From positions 62,001 to 126,000 of the forward strand of contig NZ_JAMGSL010000018.1 of assembly GCF_025195125.1 (NCBI RefSeq): a stretch of 64,000 nucleotides of DNA, given 5' to 3'. Shown here in pieces: positions 24,106 to 32,811 of the stretch. The notes under the pieces are model-generated. The model was not told the DNA's origin and searched no databases. It saw nothing but the letters and a program-made list of their open reading frames with translations. The DNA comes from Streptomyces sp. Je 1-79. Its GTDB lineage: Bacteria > Actinomycetota > Actinomycetes > Streptomycetales > Streptomycetaceae. Numbering within the stretch: position 1 is the first letter of the stretch; each line of letters starts with the position of its first letter. Both the position numbers and the translations under genes were made by a program.

Positions 24106-24711
24106 GAGTGGTGTTTCCCTCTCGTCCGGTGGACCGCCCGCCCCCGGGCTGTCCGGTGGTCTGTCCGGTTACGAAAGGGGGGTACTCACCCGTCCGAGCA
24201 GCGACAATCGCCGTACGGCATGGGTGAGTTGGCATCTCAGAACGCGCGGCACGCGCCCCGGCGCACGCAAACGCGCACCGCGACAGCACCCCCCTACCGC
24301 GCCCCGCACGGGATCTTCGCGACGCTGAAGCCCTCCCCAGAGCCGTTGAGCGCGATGGTCCGATGCGAGTGAGATGTACGACGGTATTGATGAATAGGAC
24401 TGTATGGCAAGTCCCGGATCGACGAATCCCTTTTCTGCTAATCGTCGAGCCTTCGGCGGTCAGATACGGAACCGTCCCGGTCGGTTTTTCACAATCCGTT
24501 TGTCTGATGGTGTTGTTGGGGCCGAATGAACCTCGTGCGCATTGTTGTGCGAATTCAATTCGACGCAAGATCCATCAGGTGGCCGGATCTCGACGGTCCC
24601 TGACGGGGTGTCGTCCAGTACTCGCCAAATCTTCTTGGCATGGACACTTCCAGCGCGCCGGACTCGCTGCTACTACCTAGTAACGCAGAGATCCTGCTAA
24701 AGGGAGGTTCC
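24106..24711. promoter_or_regulatory. Gene-free, AT-richer stretch between divergent operons
   Basis: This 606-base gap separates the glycosyltransferase operon (leftward) from the GDSL lipase gene (rightward). From about 24350 to 24710 its GC content drops visibly below that of the genes. It carries a perfect 6-bp inverted repeat around one base (CGAATTCAATTCG at 24550-24562) and a 7-bp pair TCGACGA...TCGTCGA around 24420-24450. It must hold two promoters. I saw no tRNA-like or clearly structured RNA element and no credible reading frame. Confidence 0.5.
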
Positions 24712-25518
24712 ATGAAAAGGTCCCGATTCGTGGCGTTCTCAACCTCACTCCTGCTCGGCGCCGTTCTCGCCCTCACCGGGGCAGGAACCGCGCAGGCCGC
24801 CGAAACCGCCGCTCTCGACTACGTGGCGCTCGGTGACTCGTACTCCTCCGGCGTCGGCGCGGGGAGTTACGACAGCGCCAGCGGCGACTGCAAGCGCTCC
24901 ACCAAGGCCTTCCCCGTCCTCTGGAAGAACGCGAACGCACCCTCGTCCTTCGCATTCACCGCATGCTCGGGCGCCCGAACGGGTGATGTCACGAGCGGAC
25001 AGCTCGGACCCCTCTCCACCGCCACCGACCTGGTCTCCGTCACGATCGGAGGCAACGACGCCGGCTTCGCGGACGTCATGACCACCTGCGTCCTCCAGTC
25101 GGAGGCCACCTGCATCAACCGTGTGAATCAAGCCAAGGCCTACGTCGACAGCACCCTGCCCGGGAAGCTCGACGCCGTGTATTCGGCCATCAGAGCGAAG
25201 GCCCCCAACGCCCGGGTCGTCGTCCTCGGTTACCCGCGCTTCTACAAGATCGGCGGCAGCTGCGTCGCCGGACTCAGCGAGAACGAGCGTCGCGCCATCA
25301 ACGAAGGATCCGACATCCTGAACGCGGCCACCGCCAAGCGCGCGGCGGACCACGGCTACACCTTCGCAAGCGTCGTCCCCGCCTTCACCGGACACGAGAT
25401 CTGCTCCGGCTCGGCATGGCTGCACAGCGTCAACTGGCTCAACATCGGCGAGTCGTACCACCCCACCGCCTCCGGCCAGTCCGGCGGCTATCTGCCCAGC
25501 TTCAGGGCTGTGGCGTAG
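24712..25518 (+). CDS. Secreted GDSL/SGNH lipase
   Basis: The 268-residue precursor has a Sec signal peptide ending Ala-Gln-Ala near residue 29. The SGNH blocks are all visible: block I GDSYSSGVGAGSYD with Ser43, block III GGNDAGF with the oxyanion Asn, and block V SYHPTASG with the catalytic His. Six cysteines (KRS context Cys, TACSG, TTCV, ATCI, GSCV, EICSG) fit the three disulfides of the Streptomyces rimosus GDSL lipase, which the sequence closely resembles. It hydrolyses acylglycerols and other esters outside the cell. ATG at 24712 has a very strong site, AAGGGAGG. The final 17 bases overlap the convergent kinase gene. Confidence 0.95.
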   Translation: MKRSRFVAFSTSLLLGAVLALTGAGTAQAAETAALDYVALGDSYSSGVGAGSYDSASGDCKRSTKAFPVLWKNANAPSSFAFTACSGARTGDVTSGQLGPLSTATDLVSVTIGGNDAGFADVMTTCVLQSEATCINRVNQAKAYVDSTLPGKLDAVYSAIRAKAPNARVVVLGYPRFYKIGGSCVAGLSENERRAINEGSDILNAATAKRAADHGYTFASVVPAFTGHEICSGSAWLHSVNWLNIGESYHPTASGQSGGYLPSFRAVA

Positions 25519-27109
25519 GCGTACCGCTCGGGGAGGTGACCCCGCCCGTCGGGGTCGCCTGCTCACAGGTCACCGAGAACGCCACCCAGTTCGAGCGCTT
25601 CTCGACCGGGGCGCGCACCTCCAGCCTGATCCGGTCCTTCCAGGTGCCGTCCGCCCGGTGGGTCAGCTCCGTGTGCTCGACCCGCTCCTCCGCCGGGCCT
25701 CCGGCCGGGAAGTCCAGCGTCCGCCACCCTTCCTCCGCCGAGCTCTCGCCGCTCTCGGTGACCCAGCGGTACTCCACCGAGGCGGGAACGCGCCCCACGG
25801 TCACGGCGGCGGCGAAGGCGGGAGCCTGGGCCTCCGGTGGCGGGCAGGCGCCGTTGTGGCTGTCGCGCACGGCCCGCACGTGCACCAGGACCGTCGGCGC
25901 CGGTGGTGTGGCGGTGGTCGGTGTGCCCGTCGGGCTGCTCGGTGCGGCGGTCGTGGGGGAGTCCGTCGACGGCGTGCCCGTGGGCGAACCCGTCACCGGG
26001 GCGCTGCTCGTGGCCCCACCGCCCGGTCCCGCGCCGCCACCCCCGTTCCGCAGCAGCGCGTACGTCAGTCCGCCCACGGCCAGCAGCAGAAGGACGACCC
26101 CGGCCGCCAGGACGGCCACCGCGCGCCCGGAGCGGTCCTGCGTCATCGGGCCCTGGGGGAGCGGGGACGCGGAGGTGGGAGGAGGGACGGGCAGGGGCAG
26201 GGGCGGGGTCGGCGCACCGGTCGAGGCCGGGCGCTTCGGCTCGTACGGCTCCGACGGCACGGACCCCGACGACACCGGTCCCGACGATGCAGGCCCCGGA
26301 GTGCCGCCCGCTCCGACGATCCTCAACTGCCGTTCCGCCGAGGCTGCTTGAAGGCGCTCACGGGGATCCTTGTGCAACAGGCCCTCGATCACCGGGGCGA
26401 GGGCCCCGGCCCGCCGCGGCGGCGGAAGCTCCTCGTCCACCACGGCCCGCAGGGTGCTCAAGGGGGTGTCCTGGCGGAACGGCGAATTGCCCTCCACCGC
26501 CGCGTAGAGCAGTACGCCGAGCGACCACAGGTCCGAGGCCGGACCGGGTGTGCGGCCCAACGCCCGCTCGGGGGCGAGGAATTCGGGAGACCCGATCAGC
26601 TCGCCGGTCATCGTGAGGGGCGAGGTCCCCTCCACCGCGGCGATGCCGAAGTCGGTCAGCACGACCCGGCCGTCGTTGGCGAGCAGCACGTTGCCCGGCT
26701 TCACGTCCCGGTGCAGCACCCCCGCCTCGTGCGCGGCGCGCAGGGCCGCCAGCACCTCGGCGCCGATGTGCGCGGCGCGCTGCGGGGACATCCGGCCCTC
26801 CGCGTCGAGGACGTCGGAGAGTGTCAGCCCGCGGATCAGCTCCATCACGATCCACGGCCGGCCGTCCTCGGTGGCCACGTCGTAGACCGTCACCACGTTG
26901 CGGTGCGAGATCCGGGCGGCGGCCCAGGCCTCCCGCTCCAGGCGCGAGTACAGCCGGCGCTCGTCGTCGCCGGCGAGGCCGGCCGGGGCGCGGACCTCCT
27001 TCACGGCCACGTCACGGCCGAGGACCTCGTCCCTGGCGCGCCAGACGGTGCCCATGCCGCCCTGCCCCAGCACGTCCAGGAGCCGGTACCGCCCCGCGAT
27101 CACGGTCAT
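25502..27109 (-). CDS. PASTA-less Ser/Thr protein kinase with extracytoplasmic domain
   Basis: The 535-residue product has an N-terminal Hanks-type kinase domain (about 1-260). The Gly loop is LGQGGMGTVW, the ATP Lys is in VAVKEV, the catalytic loop is HRDVKPGNVLL, and the DFG motif is LTDFGIAAVEG. A Pro/Ser-rich juxtamembrane linker leads to one transmembrane helix (about 333-352), and then a Thr/Pro/Ser-rich stalk. The small C-terminal outside domain has two cysteines and no PASTA repeat. It is therefore a receptor kinase that could sense an envelope signal. The start at 27109 begins the domain with TVIAGRYRLLDVLG. It converges on the lipase gene with 17 bases of overlap. Confidence 0.93.
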   Translation of the reverse strand: MTVIAGRYRLLDVLGQGGMGTVWRARDEVLGRDVAVKEVRAPAGLAGDDERRLYSRLEREAWAAARISHRNVVTVYDVATEDGRPWIVMELIRGLTLSDVLDAEGRMSPQRAAHIGAEVLAALRAAHEAGVLHRDVKPGNVLLANDGRVVLTDFGIAAVEGTSPLTMTGELIGSPEFLAPERALGRTPGPASDLWSLGVLLYAAVEGNSPFRQDTPLSTLRAVVDEELPPPRRAGALAPVIEGLLHKDPRERLQAASAERQLRIVGAGGTPGPASSGPVSSGSVPSEPYEPKRPASTGAPTPPLPLPVPPPTSASPLPQGPMTQDRSGRAVAVLAAGVVLLLLAVGGLTYALLRNGGGGAGPGGGATSSAPVTGSPTGTPSTDSPTTAAPSSPTGTPTTATPPAPTVLVHVRAVRDSHNGACPPPEAQAPAFAAAVTVGRVPASVEYRWVTESGESSAEEGWRTLDFPAGGPAEERVEHTELTHRADGTWKDRIRLEVRAPVEKRSNWVAFSVTCEQATPTGGVTSPSGTPTPQP

Positions 27110-27444
27110 GGCGTGTCCCCATCCGTCGACGGCCCAGGTGGTGCATTTCTGCCCCTTGTCCGGGTACTTGGAACACGACGCCGGAAGTGCGAGTGATCTT
27201 GGTGGTGGAGATCACACACCGTCAGACGACCGGAGGTGACGCCCTTGCGTGCAGGATGGTTCGTGACGGTTCGCCAGGTGTTCGAGCGCTGTCCAACTCA
27301 CCCTGGAATCAGATGGATTCGGACAGTAGCCGTCAACCCCCGTACGAGTGCGGTGAATCCTGCCGCCGGGATACACGGGTGTCACAGCGGGACGATAGGG
27401 TTAACCTGCCCGGGCCGGGTGCCCTCGTTAGGGTGGGGAGTGAC
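27110..27444. promoter_or_regulatory. Divergent promoter region, kinase and small basic protein genes
   Basis: This 335-base spacer separates two divergent genes and must carry promoters for both. A possible -10 hexamer TAGGGT at 27398-27403 precedes GTTAACC. I found no clear -35 match, no operator palindrome and no gene with credible coding features. Confidence 0.4.
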
Positions 27445-27708
27445 ATGGAACAGATAGCAATGCGCAGCAGGCCGCGAGTGCCTGCCATCACATGCGGGAG
27501 CAGTGCGACCAGTTCGCGGCTGGACCGCCACCTCGCGGTGCTCGGCGGCCCCGTCGTGCCCCAGCGTGAGGCGGCCGAGGCGACGCTGCTGATGCGTGAG
27601 CTGACCTCGCGCGACCGCACGCAGAGCCACCGCAGCAAGAGCGCGCGCGTCTCGCTCTTCGCCCCGCTGCGTCGCCTGCGCCGCAGCCTCTTCGGCAGCC
27701 GCGGCTAG
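27445..27708 (+). CDS. Small basic conserved protein
   Basis: The 87-residue product is strongly basic, with about 18 Arg/Lys/His residues and an amphipathic C-terminal run SLFAPLRRLRRSLFGSRG. Two segments look conserved with Streptomyces homologues as I recall them: RPRVPAITCGSSATSSRLDR near the start and the C-terminal run. It has no signal peptide or transmembrane helix. The sequence could contact nucleic acid or a membrane surface. ATG at 27445 follows GGGGAG. It sits divergent from the kinase gene, and a strong terminator follows. I do not know its function. Confidence 0.65.
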   Translation: MEQIAMRSRPRVPAITCGSSATSSRLDRHLAVLGGPVVPQREAAEATLLMRELTSRDRTQSHRSKSARVSLFAPLRRLRRSLFGSRG

Positions 27709-27732
27709 GGGTTCCTTCGGGGTTGTGCGCAT

Positions 27733-27778
27733 CTGTTCCTCCCCCGGACCTCGTCCGGGGGTGTCCCAGACGGAACAG
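27733..27778. terminator. Nested hairpin terminator between convergent genes
   Basis: An inner 9-bp stem (CCCCCGGAC/GTCCGGGGG, loop CTC) lies inside an outer 7-bp stem (CTGTTCC/GGAACAG). It sits between the small basic protein gene and the convergent CoA-transferase gene, so it can serve both. Confidence 0.8.
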
Positions 27779-27849
27779 GTGGGCACGCCCGCGACGACGA
27801 CGGCCACCCGCCCCGCTCGCCCCGAGGCCCCCGTCGCGCCACGACTCCG

Positions 27850-29046
27850 TCACGCCACGACACCGTCTCCTCGTAGCGTCGCCAGCTCCGCCGGCCCCAC
27901 CCCGAGTTCACCGAGCACCGCATCCGTGTCCTCCCCCAAAGCCGGGATGCGGCCCATCCGGGCCTCGGGGCCGTCCGGGAACGTGACCGGCGGCAGCAGG
28001 GCCCGCAGCGGGCCGGCCGCCGAGTCGACGGACCGCCAGCGGTCCCGCGCCGCCAGCTGCGGATGGGCCGCCAGATCCGCCACGGTGTTCAGCCGCGCGC
28101 ACGCGATCCCGGCCGCCTCCAGTCGCGCCAAGGCCTCCGCCGTCTTCAGCGGGGCCAGCGCCTCGGCCACCACCGCGTCCGTGCGCGCCCGCCCGGCCAC
28201 CCGGGCCGTGTTCGTCGCGAACGCCGGATCGTCCGCCAGATCCGGCCGTCCCAGGACCTGTCCGGCCAGCCGGCGCCACTCGCGGTCGTTCTGCACCGAC
28301 AGCAGGACCAGGCTCCCGTCGGCCGTCGGATAGGCGTCGTACGGCGCGATGACGGCGTGCGCCAGACCCGTGCGCGCCGGGGCCGTGCCTCCGTGCATCC
28401 CGTGGTGCAACGGATGTCCCATCCACTCGGCCAGCGAGTCCAGCAGCGACACCTCCACCGGCCCGCCCCGGCCGGTCGTCCCGCGCCGCACCAACGCGGC
28501 GAGGACACCCGCGTACGCGTACATCCCCGCCGCGATGTCCGCCGCGGGGATCCCCGACTTCACCGGCTGCTCCTCGGTCCCGGTCACCGACACCAGACCG
28601 GCCTCGCACTGGACGAGCATGTCGTAGGCCCGCTTGTGCGCGTACGGGCCGCCCGGACCGTAGCCCGAGACGTCGACGGCGATCAGCCGGGGATGCACGG
28701 CGCAGAGGGTGGCCGCGTCCAGCCCGAGCCGGGCCGCGGCCCCCTGCGCGAGGTTCTGTACGAAGACGTCGGCACCGGCGACCAGCCGGCGGACCAGGTC
28801 GAGACCGCGGCCGTCCTTGAGGTCGACGGCCACGGACTCCTTGCCGCGGTTGCACCAGACGAAGTGCGAGGCGAGCCCCCGGGCCGCGGTGTCGTACCCG
28901 CGCGCGAAGTCACCGCCGTCCGGGCGCTCGATCTTGATGACACGGGCGCCCAGATCGGCGAGCTGACGGGTGGCGAAGGGGGCGGCGACGGCCTGTTCGA
29001 CCGCGACGACCGTGATCCCCTCCAGGGGGAGTGGCTGAGTGCTCAT
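27850..29046 (-). CDS. CaiB/BaiF family (class III) CoA-transferase
   Basis: The 398-residue product moves CoA between carboxylic acids without a ping-pong Glu intermediate. Family features are visible: LEGITVVAVEQAVAAPFATR at the start, VIKIERPDGGDFAR, the block FVWCNRGKESVAVDLKDGRG, and the catalytic Asp in GIPAADIAAGMYAYAG. The length is standard for the family. It may act on formyl-, carnitine-like or methylmalyl-type thioesters; the neighbours do not identify the acid. The 134-base space upstream contains four GTCACC repeats. Confidence 0.92.
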   Translation of the reverse strand: MSTQPLPLEGITVVAVEQAVAAPFATRQLADLGARVIKIERPDGGDFARGYDTAARGLASHFVWCNRGKESVAVDLKDGRGLDLVRRLVAGADVFVQNLAQGAAARLGLDAATLCAVHPRLIAVDVSGYGPGGPYAHKRAYDMLVQCEAGLVSVTGTEEQPVKSGIPAADIAAGMYAYAGVLAALVRRGTTGRGGPVEVSLLDSLAEWMGHPLHHGMHGGTAPARTGLAHAVIAPYDAYPTADGSLVLLSVQNDREWRRLAGQVLGRPDLADDPAFATNTARVAGRARTDAVVAEALAPLKTAEALARLEAAGIACARLNTVADLAAHPQLAARDRWRSVDSAAGPLRALLPPVTFPDGPEARMGRIPALGEDTDAVLGELGVGPAELATLRGDGVVA

Positions 29047-29180
29047 CAGCCCTCCCTACCGTGTGACCACCGCCTTGTCACCGTCACCCTCGTCACCCCG
29101 GGCGTGTCACCGGCCTTGATACAGCTCTCGTGCACGAACGTGGCGCTGCCCGGCAGCCCCTGGAGCAGCGCGAACCAGCC

Positions 29181-30395
29181 CTAGAGCAGCGCGAACTGGC
29201 CCTCCGGGCCCTCCTCCTGATGGTCCAGTACGGAGGCGGGGCGCCGGGCCGCGGCCGGTGCGGGCAGGACGCCCGCCTTCCGCAGCGCGTCCCGGGTCAG
29301 CCGCGGCCCCTCGGCGAGCGCGGCGCGCTCCTGGTCCCGCCCGGCGAGCAGCGCGAGAACCGTGATGAGCTCCAGGAGCTCCGACGTCCACTCCTGAGGC
29401 CAGGCGTCCGGGCCGATCGCCGCCAGACCGCCGGGTTCGGCGGGCGCCGTCCGGTGCGCGAACCACTGCTCCAGCATCCGGACGCCTCCGACGTGGAACT
29501 CCCACGCCTCGGCGGGGACGGGCGAGACCCTTCCCGCGCCCCCGTCGTCGCCGAGGGTCAGGGTCTCCTCCCCGGGCTCGTACGCGAGCGTGGTCGGCCG
29601 CGCCGGGATCGGTGCCCGGACGTAGGGGCGCCGGCCGCCGGGCAGCCGGGGCCGCTCGCCGCCGCGGGCGCCCCGCAGCTGGATGTCCGTGAGCCTCCGG
29701 CCGAGCTCCACGCCGGTGGACCAGAGGGCCGGGTCCGCCGGGAGCGGGACGCGGCAGCCGGCCGAGGAGGGGCGGGCGGCCGCCGTGGCCCAGGCCAGGA
29801 CGTCGGGGGCGGTGACCCGGACCCCGTACCGCTCGCTCAGCAGGGGAAGCAGACCGGGTGCGAGGTTCGGCTCCTCGCCCCCGGGGCGGCGGAACAGCGG
29901 GCGGATCCGGCCGGGACGCCCGGCGGGGGAGCGGCCGTCGGGCAGCGCGGCGGTCACCAGCAGCGCGGGACCGGCCGCACCCGGCACGTACCCCTGCTCG
30001 ACCGCGAAGAGCTGGTGCTCGTCGGCGACCCGCCACAGCTCCGGGCGGGCGGTGTCGATGAGGCGGTGATCGGGGAGCAGCCACTGCTCGTCGAAGGGGC
30101 CGTGGACCAGCCGTACCGGTTCCGGGCACGGCCCCGTCTCACGGGCGAACCGGACGGTGCCGGTCCGCTGCCCGGGCAGCGCGGCCACCGAACTCGACGT
30201 CGTGCGCGCCCGGCTGGGCCCGAACAGCTCCTCGCGTTCGGCGCCCTCCGCCCCGACCAGACGGTTCCAGCGCGCCCGCAGCGTACGGACGTCGGGCGCC
30301 ACGATCCAGGACCGGCCGAGCCGCAGCGGCGCGACGGACCACGGCATCAGCTCGTCCAGGAGGGGCGCGTCGTCCAGCGGTACGTCTTCGGTCAC
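29181..30395 (-). CDS. Stand-alone type ISP restriction/modification C-terminal domain protein
   Basis: The 404-residue product matches the C-terminal target-recognition domain of type ISP restriction/modification enzymes (LlaBIII-like), as annotated in many streptomycetes. Family cues are LLDDLMPWS-like LLDELMPWSVAPLRLGRSW, WRVADEHQLFAVEQ and EAWEFHVGGVRMLEQWFAHR. The nuclease, helicase and methyltransferase domains of full enzymes are absent, and no such genes lie nearby. It is probably not a restriction enzyme itself. GTG at 30395 begins the conserved region. The 3' end carries a 21-bp tandem duplication in which the second copy contains the stop codon. Confidence 0.75.
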   Translation of the reverse strand: MTEDVPLDDAPLLDELMPWSVAPLRLGRSWIVAPDVRTLRARWNRLVGAEGAEREELFGPSRARTTSSSVAALPGQRTGTVRFARETGPCPEPVRLVHGPFDEQWLLPDHRLIDTARPELWRVADEHQLFAVEQGYVPGAAGPALLVTAALPDGRSPAGRPGRIRPLFRRPGGEEPNLAPGLLPLLSERYGVRVTAPDVLAWATAAARPSSAGCRVPLPADPALWSTGVELGRRLTDIQLRGARGGERPRLPGGRRPYVRAPIPARPTTLAYEPGEETLTLGDDGGAGRVSPVPAEAWEFHVGGVRMLEQWFAHRTAPAEPGGLAAIGPDAWPQEWTSELLELITVLALLAGRDQERAALAEGPRLTRDALRKAGVLPAPAAARRPASVLDHQEEGPEGQFALL

Positions 30396-30420
30396 GCCCC
30401 GGATGCTAGCGACCGGGCCC

Positions 30421-30598
30421 GGTGCGCCTCCACCGTGCCGGTGGTTCGCCGGGCCCCACCGGGCAGGGTCCGGCGCCTCCACCGGGACGGTCTGCGGGCC
30501 TCCGCCGGCATGGTCGGGTGGGCCTTCGCTGGGAGGGTCCGCTGGGCCTCCGCCGGGACGGTCCGCTGGGCCTCCGCCGGGACGGTCCGGCGGCGCGG
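30421..30598. repeat. 24-bp degenerate tandem repeat
   Basis: About seven head-to-tail units of roughly 24 bp fill most of the space between the GntR and type ISP genes. The last two complete units (30536-30559 and 30560-30583) are identical, and earlier units are diverged and 19-26 bp long. The unit core is GGTCC-x-CTGGGCCTCCGCCGG. The array is upstream of the type ISP gene on its strand, so it lies in that gene's leader or promoter region. Confidence 0.75.
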
Positions 30599-30617
30599 CG
30601 TCCTGTGCCGTCGGGGG

Positions 30618-31367
30618 TCAGTGCGCCTCGACCGTCACGGTGAAGGAGAACCGGTCGCCCCGGTACCGGATCCGGGCCACGTCCACCACCCGGCCGTCCT
30701 CGTCGTAGGTGACGCCCGTGTAGTGCAGGATCGGGGAGAGCAGCGGCACCTGGAGCAGCGCCGCCGTCTCGGGGTCCGCGAGCCGAGCCTCGACGGTGTC
30801 GGTGATCCGGCTGATCCGGACCTTCATCACGTCCCGCAGCACCTTCGTCATCGGCCAGCGCTCCAGATCGGCCGGATCGAGTCCGGCCGCGACCTCGGGC
30901 CGTACCGCGTTCTCCGCCCAGTTGGTGGGCTCGCCGCTCTCCCCGTCCCGCCGCAGCCGCTTGTAGGCGACCACCTCCGTCACATCGGGGAAGTACTCGG
31001 CCAGCTCGCCCGGCACCGGCTCGGGGCCGTGCCCGAGGACGGTGGTCCGCTCGCCGGACTGCTGGGCCACGATCGCGTCGATCGAGCCCAGCAGCCGGCG
31101 CGGGGTGGAGCGCCGGGCGCCGGGCTCGATGAACGTGCCGCGCCGCCGGTGTCTGCTGATCAGGCCCTCCTCCTCCAGCTCCTTGAGGGCCTGGCGCATC
31201 GTCAGCACACTCACGCCGTAGTGCGCGGCGAGCTGCTCCTCGGTGGGCAGCCGCAGCGAGGCGTCGGGCGTGCGGCCCAGTATGGAGGCGCGCAGCGACT
31301 GCGAGACCTGATACCAGAGCGGGAGCTTGCGGTTCAGGACCAGCGAGTCGGGAGCGAAGGCGGTCAC
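30618..31367 (-). CDS. GntR regulator, HutC subfamily (UTRA domain)
   Basis: The 249-residue product has a GntR winged helix (LPLWYQVSQSLRASILGR, RLPTEEQLAAHYGVSVLTMRQAL, RHRRRGTFI). A UTRA effector domain of the HutC kind follows, ending DEDGRVVDVARIRYRGDRFSF. UTRA domains bind small ligands such as urocanate or sugars and release DNA. It lies 93 bases downstream of hmgA on the same strand, so it may be cotranscribed with hmgA and could respond to an aromatic or organic acid intermediate. GTG at 31367 starts just before the DNA-binding domain. Confidence 0.9.
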   Translation of the reverse strand: MTAFAPDSLVLNRKLPLWYQVSQSLRASILGRTPDASLRLPTEEQLAAHYGVSVLTMRQALKELEEEGLISRHRRRGTFIEPGARRSTPRRLLGSIDAIVAQQSGERTTVLGHGPEPVPGELAEYFPDVTEVVAYKRLRRDGESGEPTNWAENAVRPEVAAGLDPADLERWPMTKVLRDVMKVRISRITDTVEARLADPETAALLQVPLLSPILHYTGVTYDEDGRVVDVARIRYRGDRFSFTVTVEAH

Positions 31368-31460
31368 GGCGTTCTCCGTACGACGACAACGAGACTCGCG
31401 GAGTGCGGGACTCGACGGCTGCGAGCCTCCGGGACCGTGAGGCTCGACGGCTACGAGACT

Positions 31461-32783
31461 CTACGGCCGGAAGTGGCGCTCAAGACCCTGCCATACGTCG
31501 TCGTAGCCCTTCTGCAGATGGTCGGCGCCCGCGGCCTGACCCGTGGCCGTGACCGGCCAGCGGGTCTCGAACATGAAGGCCAGGCCGTCGTCGATCTTCT
31601 GCGGCTTCAGTTCGGCGGCGCTGGCCCTGTCGAAGGTCTCCCGGTCCGGGCCGTGCGCCGACATCATGTTGTGCAGCGAGCCGCCGCCCGGGACGAAGCC
31701 TTCGGCCTTCGCGTCATAGGCGCCCTCGATCAGGCCCATGTACTCGCTCATCACGTTCCGGTGGAAGTACGGCGGCCGGAAGGTGTCCTCGCCGACCAGC
31801 CAGCGCGGGGCGAAGACGACGAAGTCGACGCCCGCGAGTCCGGGGGTGTCGGTCGGCGAGGTGAGGACCGTGAAGATCGACGGGTCCGGGTGGTCGTACG
31901 AGATCGTCCCGATGACGTTGAAACGCCGCAGGTCGTAGACGTACGGCGTGTGGTTGCCGTGCCAGGCGACGACATCGAGCGGGGAGTGGCCGTACGTCGC
32001 GGACCAGAGGTTGCCGCAGTACTTGTTCACCACCTCGACCGGGCCCTCGACGTCCTCGTAGGCGGCGACGGGCGCGCGGAAGTCGCGGGCGTTGGCCAGG
32101 CCGTTGGCGCCGATGGGGCCGAGGTCGGGGAGCTGGAAGGGCGCCCCGTAGTTCTCGCAGACATAGCCGCGGGCGCTCTCGTCGAGGAGCTCGACGCGGA
32201 AGCGGACGCCGCGGGGGATCAGCGCGACCTCGCCGGGGTGGGCGGCGAGCAGGCCCAGTTCGGTACGGAGGAGGAGGCCGCCGCGCTCGGGGACGATCAG
32301 CAGCTCGCCGTCGGCGTCGCTGAAGACCCGGTCCATGGAGGCGTTCGCGTGGTACAGGTGCACGGCCATGCCCGTGCGCTGGGCCGTGTCGCCGTTGCCG
32401 CCGAGCGTCCAGAGGCCGGCCAGCCAGTCCGTGCCCGGCGCCGGGTCGGGCAGCGGGTTCCAGCGCAGCCGGTTCGGGTCGGGGACGGTCTCGGTGAACG
32501 GCGCGGAGCGCACGGCGCCGTTGTCGGTCCGGGTGAACGGGGGGTGCGCCGCCGAGGGGCGGATGCGGTAGAGCCACGAGCGGTGGTTGTGGGCGCGCGG
32601 CTCGGTGAACGCGCTGCCGCTCAGCTGCTCCGCGTAGAGGCCGAGAGGTGCGCGCTGCGGCGAGTTACGGCCGTGCGGCAGCGCTCCCGGTACGGCTTCC
32701 GAGCTGTGCTCGTTCCCGAAACCGGTGGAGTACTGGAGTCCGTCGGCCGTCTTTCTCGCCCGCTCGGTGTTCTCCGTGGTCAT
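31461..32783 (-). CDS. hmgA: Homogentisate 1,2-dioxygenase
   Basis: This enzyme opens the ring of homogentisate to maleylacetoacetate in phenylalanine/tyrosine breakdown, using Fe(II) and O2. The 440-residue length is standard. The start YSTGFGNEHSSEAVPGALP and the block LYAEQLSGSAFTEPR are diagnostic. The iron ligands are the His and Glu in PPYFHRNVMSEYMGLIEG and the His in GGGSLHNMMSAHGPD. ATG at 32783 was chosen because the family N-terminus follows. No other tyrosine catabolism gene is adjacent. An inverted repeat lies 29 bases upstream of the start. Confidence 0.97.
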   Translation of the reverse strand: MTTENTERARKTADGLQYSTGFGNEHSSEAVPGALPHGRNSPQRAPLGLYAEQLSGSAFTEPRAHNHRSWLYRIRPSAAHPPFTRTDNGAVRSAPFTETVPDPNRLRWNPLPDPAPGTDWLAGLWTLGGNGDTAQRTGMAVHLYHANASMDRVFSDADGELLIVPERGGLLLRTELGLLAAHPGEVALIPRGVRFRVELLDESARGYVCENYGAPFQLPDLGPIGANGLANARDFRAPVAAYEDVEGPVEVVNKYCGNLWSATYGHSPLDVVAWHGNHTPYVYDLRRFNVIGTISYDHPDPSIFTVLTSPTDTPGLAGVDFVVFAPRWLVGEDTFRPPYFHRNVMSEYMGLIEGAYDAKAEGFVPGGGSLHNMMSAHGPDRETFDRASAAELKPQKIDDGLAFMFETRWPVTATGQAAGADHLQKGYDDVWQGLERHFRP

Positions 32784-32811
32784 CGCACGCTCCTGTCCTG
32801 ACGCCTCAAAC

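Noticed and set aside
27236..27457. A 73-codon frame between the kinase and small basic protein genes
   Set aside because: Although GGAGG lies near its beginning, codon use is not Streptomyces-like, it overlaps the real ribosome binding site of the next gene, and the product has no recognisable feature.
30421..30598. Possible CRISPR array or IS end
   Set aside because: The 24-bp units abut without spacers, and there is no transposase or flanking target duplication.
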